Shown in pieces: positions 1 to 11,598 of a stretch of DNA of 64,000 nt. Under the pieces are notes generated by a model. The model saw only the letters and a program-made list of their open reading frames with translations, was not told the DNA's origin and made no database searches. Location of the stretch: NCBI RefSeq assembly GCF_027409185.1, contig NC_084463.1, positions 47,036,407 through 47,100,406 on the forward strand, read 5' to 3'. Position 1 is the first letter of the stretch. Each line of letters opens with the position of its first letter. The translations under genes were made by a program, and so were the position numbers. The stretch is from Cynocephalus volans (lineage: Eukaryota > Chordata > Mammalia > Dermoptera > Cynocephalidae).

Positions 1-281
1 GAATGCACACACAAAAACAAAACAAACACCCCCCAAATAATTGGAACTAAACATAAAATAAGCAAAGTTGCAGGATAGCAAATCAACATGCTAAAATTAG
101 CTGCATTTCTATGCACTAATATGAATGATGTAAAAAGAAAATTAAGAAAATACCACAAATAAAAACATTGAAATCCATAAAATACTTGGGAATTAACTGA
201 GAAGACAAAACACTTGTACACTGAAAACTACAAAATGTTACGGAAAGAAATTAAGGAAGATACAAATAAATAAAAAGGCAT
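1..281 (+). mobile_element. LINE-1 ORF2 fragment, left part of the copy split by ERV-A
   Basis: The A-rich sense strand reads like the part of LINE-1 ORF2 just after the reverse transcriptase core, with many stops. It breaks off at 281 and resumes in register at 10005, directly after the 3' LTR of ERV-A. The two pieces are therefore one older LINE-1 split by the retrovirus. The start lies outside the window. Confidence 0.8.
278..281. repeat. 4-bp target-site duplication of ERV-A (left copy)
   Basis: GCAT precedes the 5' LTR and is repeated at 10001-10004 after the 3' LTR. GCAT also happens to precede the 3' LTR inside the element (9253-9256), so chance cannot be fully excluded. Continuity of the flanking LINE-1 supports a real duplication. 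Confidence 0.75.
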
Positions 282-1027
282 TGAAAGAGACCTTAGCCAG
301 AAAATCAACCATCTTTGGGGTAACTGAGACCAAGCAGAACATTTGGGTCAGCCGTTAACTTGGAAACTGATAATTATCAATTCCTTGAAGTTAGCAGAAG
401 AATCAAGAGACTGCCAGGAGATGAAATCAACAGCTCTTATGCCAGCTGACTTCAGAGGGTGCACCTGCAATTAAGCGCTGAAAGTAACTTTCTTGTTTTT
501 CTAACCTCTCTAATTGGCTGCAATCAAGAGGAGACATAAGAGAGAGGCAAGACAACCTTGGTGGCTGTAAACTCCCCCTCTTACTTAAAGGAAAACTGCA
601 TCCACATTAATTCAAAATCCAAGTCAAGTACTTTTATGATATTTGACCGAGGTTATTTTCCTTGAGCTCTCCCTAGGAGATAAGGACTCCAAACTCAAGG
701 TAATATGAAGGACTTGAAGCTGACCACAGACTCTGTGACACTGAAGTTTCTGATCCATCATGGAACCCTGACATTTGACTCAGACCATCTGCTGATCCCA
801 GACTCTCTCCCGCTCTTTTTTCTTTAGAACAAAGACCCTTATCATCTTCCTGCCTCTTCTCCTTTATAATCCCCAGAACAGGCATCAGAAGTTGGGATGA
901 TTTTAGCCTGGTCATCCCTCAGATGCCAGTTATCTTCATAAACTTTCTAATCCTTGCACCAACTTCTGGACTTTTGAGTCATTTGTTTAATGCAAGAGGG
1001 CAAGCTGAGCCAGGTCTGGTGGTAACA
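282..1027 (+). repeat. 5' LTR of ERV-A
   Basis: A 746-bp terminal repeat starts TGAAAG and ends TAACA. It is matched along its whole length by 9257-10000 with scattered substitutions and small indels. A TATA-like TTATAAT lies near 863. I see no clean AATAAA in it. Confidence 0.92.
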
Positions 1028-1031
1028 AATT

Positions 1032-1048
1032 TGGTGAGCGAAGCCAGG
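1032..1048 (+). other. ERV-A primer binding site
   Basis: TGGTGAGCGAAGCCAGG begins five bases after the 5' LTR, where a tRNA primer binding site belongs. It looks most like an arginine-tRNA type site with a few differences. I recall that comparison from general knowledge and did not compute it. Confidence 0.55.
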
Positions 1049-2147
1049 AGAGCCACCTTAGTTGCCTGGACATTCCCCTGAATCCCAATGGCTGGAGCAC
1101 TTGGCTGCAGAAGCACACTGGGTTAACCTAGTCATGTTTTTGGAGATTATCCTGGGCTGTCAAGCAAGCCCTATGATGGAGAATTTGGGACTTTCCTAAG
1201 TGGCCACCAGGGTCCTTTTAACCCTGTGGATTCTCCTGTTCTCCCCACCATGCTGCTGGCTGCCAGTTTTCTCCTGGTTGGTGAGGAAAGAAGAGTTTGT
1301 AGCTGGATTGATGAATCCTTGGATTGGTGAGTTATTGTTGGTGTGCACACCACAGACACCCTCTATTCCATGCTGTTTGTTAGGATTAATGTTGGGATGG
1401 GTACCATAGGTGTGGCATATGGCAACTTAGAATTTTGCCCAAAGAATTTGTTAGTTGAGACATCTCATTGGGATGTGTATGTGTGCACGTGCTTGAGTGT
1501 TTTCATCTGTATGTGGCAACTGTTTCTGCCTGTTCTTTGTGCTACTACTTTGGGGTCACAAGATCTAATTCCATGCCTTTTGGCCTTATGGTCACTGAGA
1601 AAAGGTAATGCCAAACCACAGCTGTTTTTAACCCACTAGGAAACTGAAGGAAGGACCGGCTCTCTGAGAAAGACACTTTTGGTCCTGGAAACAAGTCACA
1701 GTCAGTTGCCCATTTCTTGTCTTGCATTAGCCCTCCTTCCTCCACTAGCCTTTAGTGTCAGGCTCGGGCCTTTCATGTGAAATATTTCAATATGGAAAAT
1801 ACAGTGGTGTTTGTGTCCCAGCTAATAATAAGAATCTTCCAACTGAAGGTTGGCACCAGACTTGAATTAAAAGATCAAGGGTGTGGGGTAATATGAGAAG
1901 TACGTGTCATCCCCACTCAGAGTCCCTTCGGGTGCATAATCACAAAATGGGGTGAATACAGCTGCACCCCCATGACTAAGAAAATGATGAAATATTATTG
2001 TAATACCATGGGGCAGTGTTTGTGTTAGATTCAGAAGAACGTTCGCCATTGAATGGATCTCTGAACTAGTATACTTAAATGGTATAGTATTAGAACTATT
2101 TTGTCAGAGATCTGGAAAATGAGATCAGATCCCATGTCCAAGCCTTT

Positions 2148-3470
2148 ATGCTTCTCCACAATCAGGTTGCTAAGAAAGAAGGAAATCATCTCATGGCCCA
2201 AAGAGAGGACAAGAAATCTCAGAAAATTGTTTTAGAACTAAAAACCTCAGAGGTAAAAGAAATTGAAGACCAGGATTTAATAGAAACCTTAAATCTCCCT
2301 CCCGCCTCAATTGATTCTACACCTCTGCAGCCAGGGCACCTCAATGCTCCTCCAGATCCATCACTGTCAGGAGATGAGGACACAGAGATGCCTGGCACCA
2401 GTGCTCTCCCAAGGTATAGTTAAAAAGCTGGAACGGTCTCTCCTTCCATAATCCCCAGGGCACCCAATTTTGTCCAGGTGCAAGCTCATAGGCAGTAGGG
2501 CAATTCCCTTTAAAGCAATTCCCCAGAGGGGGACTGAATGCTCAGTGACAACCTGCTGGTAATTTTTGGATTTATACACCATTCTCAACATCAGATCTGA
2601 TCAATTGGAAAAACTCAAATCCTCCATATCAGGAGGATTCACAGAAAATGACAGAAATGTTCACTAGTGTGTTCAGTACCCACTGCCCCACATGGGGTGA
2701 CATCCAGTCCCTAATGTATATATTGTTAACAGCCGATGAAAGGAGACTAGTTATTGACAAGGCTACTGCAGAGGCTTGACAAACACATCAGGTAGATCCT
2801 AATGGGAACTCTGATCGAACAACTGCTGTGCCTTTGGTAGACCCTAATTGGGATCACAGTAATGGGGGAATGCCGAGACTGGCACATTATCATCAATACA
2901 TTTTGGCTGGCTTGAAGAAAGGGGGAACAAAGTTAATAAGCTTAAACAAAATCCAGGAGTTATGACAGGAGACTAATGAAAGACCTGCACAGTTTTTAGA
3001 ACAGTGTATCAAGCCTATAGAAAGTATAGTGATTTGGACCCAGAGGCCCCAGAAAATTTAAGGACAGTCAACTTAACATTTATTGGACAGAGTGCCCCTG
3101 ACATTAGAAAAACCTGCAGAAGCTAGATGGCACTCTTGGTATGAGTCCCTCATCACTGGTGGATATTGCTTTCAAAGTTTACAATGCCAGAGAGGCTAAA
3201 AAACCCAGACAGTCTATTATCTTTTTGGAGACTGCAGGTTATAAGAAGAGAGAGAGGAAAAGGGACCCTCAAAGAAGTTTGAGGGCCAATCAATGGGCAT
3301 GCTGTAAACATAACATTGGAGAGTCTCATGTCCAAAGTTAGAGAAGGGAAAAGAAAAGAAACAGAAGGAAAGAGTACAAAAACAGATGGTGGAAAAAGAA
3401 GACTCAGATGACGAATAAAGAGGGCCAGGTTCTCCCCTCAATCTAAACAAACCAATCACTATTTCCCCAC
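2148..3470 (+). pseudogene. gag: ERV-A gag remnant (matrix tail, capsid, degenerate nucleocapsid)
   Basis: An open stretch of 91 codons (2148-2423) is acidic and proline-rich, like the linker between matrix and capsid. Further reading, with several stops and frame changes, gives a recognisable gammaretroviral capsid. It includes the segment about proline-rich peptides entering the capsid hexamer (near 2610-2700) and the late capsid region (near 2950-3130). The nucleocapsid is very basic (near 3290-3420), but its single Cys-His box is broken: the last zinc-binding position reads Ser. The true Gag start upstream of 2148 is unclear. No functional Gag could come from this copy. Confidence 0.8.
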
Positions 3471-3473
3471 AGG

Positions 3474-3793
3474 AGCCCCGGGTACAATTGACAGTGGGCA
3501 ATCAACTACTTAATTTTCTAATCAACATGGGGACAATGTTCTCTGTGTTAAACAGTATGTTGGCAAAGGACTTTAACCGATCTGTGCCTATAATGGCAGT
3601 AACTGGCAAACCCCAACAAAAGACCTTCTTGCAACATCTTGAGTGCCATGTAGGGGACAAAACCTTAAGACACAGCTTCTTGTACCTGCCTGAATGTCCA
3701 ATTCCTTTGCTAGGTTCTGATTTACTTTGCAAATTAAATGCTCAAGTAACCTTTTTCTCTGAAGATAAACAGCTAACTACAGGTGTCTCCTGA
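3474..3793 (+). pseudogene. pro: ERV-A aspartic protease remnant
   Basis: A 101-codon open stretch (3488-3793) has the size and layout of a retroviral protease. A hydrophobic strand leads to the active-site triad, and a Leu-Leu-Gly-Ser-Asp-Leu-Leu stretch lies near the C-terminus as in the family. The catalytic Asp-Thr-Gly is read as Asn-Met-Gly (near 3527), so the copy would be inactive even without upstream stops. It overlaps the start of the polymerase reading by a few bases in another frame. Confidence 0.75.
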
Positions 3794-6700
3794 ACAAGCT
3801 CTGGGACTTCACATGCTACTTGCTCAAATTGAAGATCCACTCATCGACTCATTTAAACCTGAAATCCATGAGAAAGTGAGTACAAAAGTCTGGGCAGATG
3901 GGGTCCTAGGCTATGCAATCAATGTCCCAACAGTATCCATTGAATTAAAGCCTAAGGCACCCGTACCAAAAAAGAAACAGTATTCATTGAAGAAAGAAGT
4001 TTCAGAGGAGATTCAAACAGTCTTACAGAAATTTTTTAAATATGGACTAAGAAGACCTTGCCAATCTCCTCACAACACTCCAATATTATCAGTAAAGCAG
4101 TCACACATGGGAGAATATCAGTTTGTTCAAGATCTCCGGGCCATTAATTAAAAAGTACAAGATATTCACTGCACTGTTCCTAATGCATATACCTTATTGA
4201 CCACAATTCCTGGAGATTATGCTTGGTTCTCTATGTTAGACTTGAAGGATCTTTCTTCTGTATCTCTGTACATGAGAAGTCCCAACAGCTATTTGCCTTT
4301 AAATGGCAGGATCCAAAGACAAAAATGATTTTTCAATATTGTTGGACTGTGTTACCACAAACGTACAAGAATTCTCCTACCTGATTTGGTGAGGCTTTGG
4401 CTTGTGACTAAAAGCCTTTAAAACTCGATAAATGGATTTTACTACAATATATGGATGATATACTGCTAGACAGCCCCACTTATGAAAAATGTTTAAAAAA
4501 ATACTACAGAGTGCTAAACCACCTTGCCAAGTGTGGATATAAGGTATCTTCTCAGAAGGCCCAAACTTGCAAGGAAAAGGTTACCTATTTGGGGTTCCAA
4601 ATACAAAAAGGAAAAAGAAGACTTTTGAATGAGAGAAAACAGGGCATAGTGGCCATCAGGACTCCTATTACCCAACACCAATTGTGAGGATTGTGGGGCA
4701 TGGTGGGATTTAGCCATATTTGGATCCCCAAATATGGATCTATAGTAAGGCCCCTATATGAAGCCTTAAAATGTCTGGACTCTGAACCCCTAGTTTGGAC
4801 TTTAGAATGTCAACAACCTTTGAAACACAAAGACAATCTGCAGTTGCCTCCAGCTCTAGGCCTTCCTAACCCCAGAAAGACTTTCAAGTTATATGTGCAT
4901 GAGAGACTGGGGTTAGGAGTTCTTATTCAAACATAGGAGAAAATCCACAGCGTATCACTTACTTCTCCAAACAATTAGATCAGACTATAAAAGGATGGCC
5001 CCCATGTTAACGAGCAGTGGCCATAACATGTGACATACTCCAGGAAGCCAAGAAATTTACTTTGGGACAGCCAATTGCTGTTTATGTGCCTCATCAAGTG
5101 CTCTCCTGGAACAGGAGGGAGCATACTGGCCAACAGTGGGAAGGATGGGAAAATATCAAGCAATCTTGCTTGAAATCCTAACATCAGCCTATAAGTTATT
5201 ACTTCTTTGAATCCAGGAATCTTACTGCCTTCTTCTGATGAGCTCCCTTTACAGCATCAGTGTGTTGAAGTGTTTGATTTGATTTACTCTAGCAGACGAG
5301 ACCTGCTGATCAGCCATTGATGGATCCTGACTGGGAGCTATACACGGATGGCAGCAGCTTTATGGGAGAAGGTAAACACTGCACAGGCTATGCTGTTGTC
5401 ACTGCTAATCAGGTGATAGAAGCCATCCCCCTCCACACTGGGACTTCAGCCCCAGAAGCCAAACTGATTGCACTCACCTGGGCTTTGGAATTACCTCAAG
5501 GTCAAAGAGTCAACATTTACACCAATTCCAGGTATGTCTTTAAGATTTTGCATGCACATGGGGCCATTTGGAAGGAAAGAGGACTGCTAACTGCTGGAAG
5601 TAAAGATGTGAAATACCCTAATGAAATACTAACACTTCTACAGGCAGTTATGTTTCCTGCAGAAGTGGCTGTCATGAAGTGTTCTGGGCATCAAAAGAAC
5701 AATTCTATGATAAACCAAGGGAGCTGGGCCACTGATGAAGCAGGCAAAGAGGCAGCTAAACAAGCCCCCTTACTAGGTGATTTAATCCTACACATAGACC
5801 TCACGAGATTTACACCTCAATACACCATTGAGGATCAGGAAAAAGCTAAAGAATGGGGTTTTACATGTGAGGATCCTTCCAAGAAATGGAAAATAAATAA
5901 GACACGCAAGATTTTGCTTCCTCAGGCACCTGTATATTTAATTATTAAACATTTACACAAGGGGATTCATTATGGTCGAGATGCCCTGAAAGACTGGCTG
6001 CAACCCCAACTTAAGTGTCCTCAGATGAGGAAAATTATTCAGCAAGTAACCAGAGGATGCCAAATATGTGCCAAAAATAATCCTACAACAGAAGTACACC
6101 CATACAACAGGGTGTACAATATAAAGGCATTTGTCCTTTTGAAGACTGGCAAATAGACTTCACTCAGATGCCCAGAGCTGCTGGGGATTCCAGGTATTTG
6201 TTGGTAATGGTAGGCACCTTCTTGGAGTGGGTAGAACTCTTTCCCATCTGATAGGAAAAGGTGACTGAAGTAATAAAAACACCATTAAAGGAAATAATTC
6301 CAAGATATGGGTTGCCTGCCTCAATACAGAGTGATAGTGGACCTGCTTTTGTGGCTGAAGTGGGGCAAGCAGTGAGTAAAAATTTAAAGATCATCTGGAG
6401 GCTCCACACCTCCTGGAGGCCACAGTCCACTGGGAAAATTGAAAAGATGAATCAGACCTTGAAAAGGACTTTACCAGACTCTGCCAAGAGACTCACCTTA
6501 CCTGGGATAAGGCATTGCCCCTTGCCATGCTCCATATTTGAGTAGCATCTAGAAGTGGACTCAAATTGAGTCCTTTTGAAATTGTATTTGGAAGACCTCT
6601 CCAAGCTAGGTTCAACCTAAGTAATCCTGAATTAGGAAATGAGATCCAAGTGAAACGGAATGTAAAACAACTACATGAAACTTGCTATTAATTCATCAGT

Positions 6701-7014
6701 TTGCTCTTTCCAGGTGCACTTATCCCACTGATGATCCTTTGAACCTTTTTTTTTCTTACCAGGAGATAAGGTGTTATTGAAGTCTTGGAGAGAACAGGGT
6801 CCTGAGCAACAGCTAAAAGAAAAGTGGGGAGGGCCCCATGATGTTCTATTAACCACCCATTCTGCCTTAAAGCTTTCAGGTATAAAGCCCTGGATTCCTC
6901 ACACATGAGTCATAAGGGCACCTACTGAAGAAAACTCAGGAACAGAGAGCTCCAAACCTCAGTGGAATTATAATCCAGTGGAAGACCTAAAATACCTGTT
7001 CGGAAAAGTTAAAT
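3783..7014 (+). pseudogene. pol: ERV-A pol remnant: reverse transcriptase, RNase H, integrase
   Basis: Reverse transcriptase runs from 3783 with a stop at 4149 and frame changes near 4260 and 4440. Its YMDD catalytic box is intact at 4448-4459. The connection region occupies 4691-5280. RNase H and the integrase zinc domain share one uninterrupted 279-codon stretch (5317-6156), with an HHCC zinc finger near 5946-6072. The integrase core continues in pieces: the first Asp near 6150 beside a stop, the Ser-Asp-Ser-Gly second Asp near 6330, and the third acidic residue near 6440. A C-terminal domain with a Gly-Gly-Pro motif lies near 6830, and the frame closes at about 7014, 40 bases before env. 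The order is that of gammaretroviruses. Confidence 0.88.
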
Positions 7015-7054
7015 AAATGGTTTTATGATTATATTTTTATGTAATTAATAGAAG

Positions 7055-9120
7055 ATGCTTTTACATTGTACCTTGTTTCCCATGGTCCTTTCTATTTGTA
7101 TGACACCCCCTCCACCACTTTTTAAGCCTGAAGGATATTTCTGGGAAATTGCCAATCTTACAGATCTCCCTGTGGGACAAGCATATATCATATGGCATGA
7201 TTTTGACAATGATGTAATGAAAGGTACCAGGTGAAACAGCTCAATTTTGAATTTACTAAAGGAAGTCCTTTCCGGGGATACCTTTACTTCAAAAGCCATA
7301 GAAAATATGTCTTGTTACAAGCGTATTTGCCCAACAACGACACTGATAAACTATTAGAGCATTCTGATCAGAAAGAGCATTGTGTTACTATAGAAACTAA
7401 CGACCAGAGGCTTAGAACTTTGCTTGGTATAATGGGAAAAGGACAGCAGCTTCATGTGTAGTCTGCCACAGTAAGATGTGCTCAAAAACTCCTCAGTCTT
7501 GTACTTGTGGATGGATGCCCATGACCCCAGATAATAAAACTCTTAAAAATAAATTTTTGGGAATCACATGGTGGGCAGAGATCCATGACAGTACAAACTT
7601 GACCATTAGATCAGGTCAACTATGGGAAGCTTTATGGAATACCCAGACCAAAGCCAACTTGGGAGTAACATCCACCCACCTAACAGTGGTTTGGGACACC
7701 CAGAGATTCTGGATCAATTCTATATATCCTAATTCCACTGAGGCTACTAATATAATTTGACAGCAACATTCATGTTGAATACACAAGAACTGGCTCCCAC
7801 AGAGACTGAAAAGAGATCTCATAGGGGGAATAGGAACAGGATTAGGCATTTTGGGAAAAGCAGAATTTGCAGCCACTGAAGAAAGGCATTCTCTAGAAAA
7901 AGCCTCTTTATCCAAGATAGGACATATAGAAGGGATATTATACCAAGAATAAGGGAAAGGCTGGAAAGCAGCAAAAAAGAATAATGAGTCCCTTATCAAA
8001 TGGATAGAAAAAAACCAACAAATCATACAATCTTATTCTGAAACTCAGAGATGGGAACATGCATGCACCCGAACCCAATGGGCACTAATGACCATACTGA
8101 TACAAATGGAATCTGAAATAGGTATGAGACAATGGACCACTATACTCAGAGCCGACATCCCATCTCAACCTTTGGGAAGCTTATGGTCCCCCTGCCTTAT
8201 AGCAATTCCTGGATGATAAATGTGACCTTAGGTACTGTGTTCTTAAAGCCCAGGTGCCTAAACTAAATAGAACCCAGAGTTAGTAATTCAATTAGCAGGC
8301 ATTGGGATGATTGTCGATCACACCAGAGTCCTTCCTATGGGAAGTCATTGGGCTATTCTAACTTATTAAAACACATGGAACCCTATTTCCCTTTCTGACT
8401 GTGAAATTAAGAAGGGACAATGGCTTTGCCTTCAATATACTTGGAACTCTGATACCTCCCAAGTATGGCCTTTAATATCAACTCCTATGAGCCACAACAT
8501 CTGGTATATGGGAAAGGGTCATTTTTCTTGGGAGGGTCAATACAACACCACAGTGAAGCTGTTTGGTTACTCCTGTATAGAATCTTTCTTCCCCATCTCT
8601 AAAACTGGCATCTGGTGTAATACAATGGTCATAGGAAAAATAGCTTTGCTTGATGTAAATAAATCCTATGATAACTTAGACATTGAAGACAAATTGTTCC
8701 TTCAGACCAATTTCTATCCCTCTCAGGATGTCATTTCCATGGAAACTAAATGGCCACAAGAGGAATTATGACTTTTAGATGCTGATGTAGAATGAGTTTT
8801 ACAAACCTCCAATGAGGTCTACCATAAAGTTTAAATGACAGTAGATGATGAATGGAAACATATCCTGAACCTGATAAAGGAAAACAGCAATGCCAGCAGA
8901 GGGGTTTGGGGATGGTGAGAATGTTTATTATCCACTCACTCTCTCTCTATATATATCTTGGGTGAATCATTCTTACAATAATCATGTTATTCCTTATTAT
9001 TTTTTTCATATACATTTTATACAAATGTTGCAAAGGAAAAAAAAAACTATGCAAAAGAAGATCAAAACTCAGAACAGAAAACTACCTCTTATTACACCCA
9101 AAGATGAAGTAAGGAACTAA
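7055..9120 (+). pseudogene. env: ERV-A env remnant of unusual type
   Basis: The first reading (ATG at 7055, stop near 7232) begins with a hydrophobic signal-like segment. Surface-unit remnants follow in other frames (7231-7461; 7476-7760, with N-glycosylation sites). A basic Arg-Leu-Lys-Arg site near 7805 resembles a furin site and is followed by a Gly-rich hydrophobic stretch like a fusion peptide. About 380 codons then run on before the hydrophobic segment near 8930-9030 and a lysine-rich tail ending at 9118. That is roughly twice the usual gammaretroviral transmembrane subunit. I find neither the CX6CC motif nor the usual conserved peptide before it. Several stops make it non-functional. 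Identity as Env is inferred from position, furin-like site and hydrophobic segments. Confidence 0.7.
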
Positions 9121-9256
9121 AGAATATTTCTCCTGCCGTGTCAAAAAATTCCATTGTAAGATAAATTGTATGATGCCCTCCCTCCACAGGAGGTACCTAG
9201 ACAACATCAATGGCCCATATCCATAGAAATGGATAGAATGACTGACAGCGGGGCAT

Positions 9257-10000
9257 TGAAACGGAACTTAGAAAGAAAAGCAGCCATCTTTGGGGTAACT
9301 AAGACCAAGCAGAATGTTTCAGTTGGCCCTTAACTTGGAAACTGATAATTATCAATTCCTTGAAGTTAGCAAAAGAATCAAGAGACCGCCAGGAGATGAA
9401 ATCAACAGCTCTTATGCCAGCTGACTTCAGCGGGGTGCACCTACGATTAAGGGCTGAAAGTAACTTTCTTGTTTTTCTTACCTCTCTAATTGGCTGCAAA
9501 CAAGAGGAGACATAAGAGAGAGGCAAGACAACCTCGCTGGCTGTAAACTCCCCCTCTTACTTAAAGGAAAACTACATCCACATTAATTCAAAATCCAAGT
9601 CAAGTATTTTTATGATATTTGACCGAGGTTATTTTCCTTGAGCTCTCCCTAAGAGGTAAGGACACCAACCTGAAGGTAACATCAAGGACTTAAAGCTGAC
9701 CACAGAGTCTGTGACACTGACGTTTCTGATCCACATGGGAGCCTGACATTTGACTCAGACCATCTGCTACTCCCAGACTCTCCCCCACTTTTTTCTTTAG
9801 CAGAAAAACCCGTTCTCATCTTCCTGCCTCTTCTCCTTCATAAAACCCAGAATAGGCATCAGAAATTGGGGTGATTTTAGCTTGGTAATTCCCCAGATGT
9901 TGGTTATCTGTATACGCCTTCTAATCTTCGCACCAACTTCTGGACATTGAGTCATTTGTTTAATGCAAGAGGGTAAGCCTAGCCTGGTCTGGCAGTAACA
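9257..10000 (+). repeat. 3' LTR of ERV-A
   Basis: This 744-bp repeat starts TGAAAC, ends TAACA, and is collinear with 282-1027. The sequence just upstream (9241-9256) is only weakly purine-rich, so the polypurine tract is poorly preserved. Confidence 0.92.
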
Positions 10001-10004
10001 GCAT

Positions 10005-10901
10005 CTCATGTGCAAGGGTGAGAAGACTTACTATTCAGATGTCAGTACTATCCCAAAGGATGTACAAATTTGATGCAATTCCTATCACAAGCCCCATGAC
10101 ATTTTTCAAAGAGAAATAGAAAGCAACATCCTAAAATTAACAGAATCTCACGGAATGAAAAATAGCCAAAACAAAAGAAAAAGAAGAACAAAGTTGGAAG
10201 TGTTGCCTTTCCTGATTTCAAAACTTACACAAAAGTACAGTAATCAAAACATTGAGGTACTGGCATAAAGACAGACATGTGCACCAATGGAAAAGATAGG
10301 GAGCCTTGAAAGATACCCTCATATATAAAATAAAATGATTTTCAACAGCCAAGATCATTCAGTGGGAAAAGAAGTCCATGGAAAAAATGGAGCTGGTAAA
10401 ACTGAATATTCACATGCAGAAGTACAAAGCTGGCCCCTTGAGTCAAAGACCTAAAAGAAAGAGCTGAAACTAAACAACTCTTAGAAATAATATAGGACAA
10501 AAGTCTCACCACATTGGACGTGGTAATTATTTCTTGGATATGACACCACAAACTCTGTCAGCAACAACAAAAAATACAGAAATTTGATTTCATCTCAATT
10601 AAAAACATTTGTCCCTCAGAGGACACTATCAACAGAGTGAAAAGGAAACACATAGAATGGTAGAAATTTTTTCAAATCATATATTTGGCAAGGTATTAAT
10701 ATCTAGAATGGATAAAGAAAAAAGCATTTGACAAAGTTCAACACCCCTTCACAATGAAAACAATAAACTAGAAGCAGAAGGGCAACTACTCAAGATACTA
10801 CATGACATCTATGAAAACCCCCACAAGCCACATCATAGTTGATGCTGAGAGACTGAATGCTGTCTCCCTAATATCAGAAACAAGACAACAATGTCTGCTC
10901 T
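10005..10901 (+). mobile_element. LINE-1 ORF2 fragments, right part of the copy split by ERV-A
   Basis: The sequence resumes the LINE-1 ORF2 reading interrupted at 281 and continues through the 3' third of ORF2 to about 10715. At about 10720 it jumps back to an earlier ORF2 segment (reverse-transcriptase region). This implies a second LINE-1 fragment or an internal rearrangement. A solo LTR interrupts the second piece at 10902. Confidence 0.75.
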
Positions 10902-11592
10902 TGTAGAGGGTTAGAAATCTTGATTGTCATTTGATTTTAGAATAGGGTTTTTAGGTAAATGCATGTATGGGTCAAAAGCCCTCGGGTAGTTTACAGATAG
11001 AGGGCAAATCCTGTCTAATCAACTCTTTGGTATGGGATTGTATATTTTAATGATTTTAGAGTTAACAGGTGGCTGTCATACCGATCCTATTAAGAAATTT
11101 TAAGAATTGCTGAAGGGAAAGATGTGAAAAAAATGTTTGCTAGGGGCAAGATGTCTGTTAGGGGAAATTTCAGTAATAATTATACTTAGATTTTATCATA
11201 AGAATGTAACTCTCGCTTAAGGAGAGGTTATACTTTAGATAATGAGCCAGTTTGACCAGCTTAGCTTTTCACTAATTGGACTTTGGAATGTCACATTTTA
11301 CTGATGTTACTAATTTCCATTGTTTAAATATACTTATCCATAGATAACTTTTGTAATGCTGCCCATGTCCTTGTGTCCCTTTGTAATGATTGAATCTACT
11401 GAATTTTCTCATGAAACTTACACAGCTTTACAACAAAAAACAAAAGCAAACTTTGAATGAGGGCAGTGCACCCAGTTTTCTCCTTCTAACAAAGGAGTTG
11501 CTGGGGCGCAGACCCTATGGACTTCTCATCGCATTCATGGTGCTTTGAGTAATCCTTTTCTTTGTCTCCGTTACACAGTGGCAAGTGGAACA
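10902..11592 (+). repeat. Solo LTR with 6-bp target duplication inside LINE-1
   Basis: The unit starts TGTAGAGG and ends GGAACA. TGCTCT occurs just before it (10896-10901) and just after it (11593-11598). LINE-1 ORF2 reads on across the pair of duplications. No internal retroviral genes are present, so this is probably a recombined solo LTR. A 6-bp duplication is typical of class II (betaretrovirus-like) elements. Family name and strand are not established; I see no clean poly(A) signal. Confidence 0.6.
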
Positions 11593-11598
11593 TGCTCT

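Larger units (their letters stand above)
282..10000 (+). mobile_element. ERV-A: full-length class I (gammaretrovirus-like) endogenous provirus
   Basis: A complete proviral layout is visible: 5' LTR (282-1027), primer binding site, gag, pro-pol and env remnants in that order, then a 3' LTR (9257-10000). The LTRs begin TG and end CA. GCAT flanks both sides (278-281 and 10001-10004), a 4-bp target duplication as gammaretroviruses make. All genes carry stops and frame changes, so the element is defective. The two LTRs differ at roughly 20 of the first 330 aligned bases by my count, so the insertion is old. Pol and Gag point to class I; Env is atypical. Confidence 0.93.

Noticed and set aside
1200..1639. 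Open frames in the ERV-A leader as a possible accessory gene or glyco-Gag
   Set aside because: No conserved Gag or signal-peptide arrangement, and frames are short and overlapping; ordinary leader sequence.
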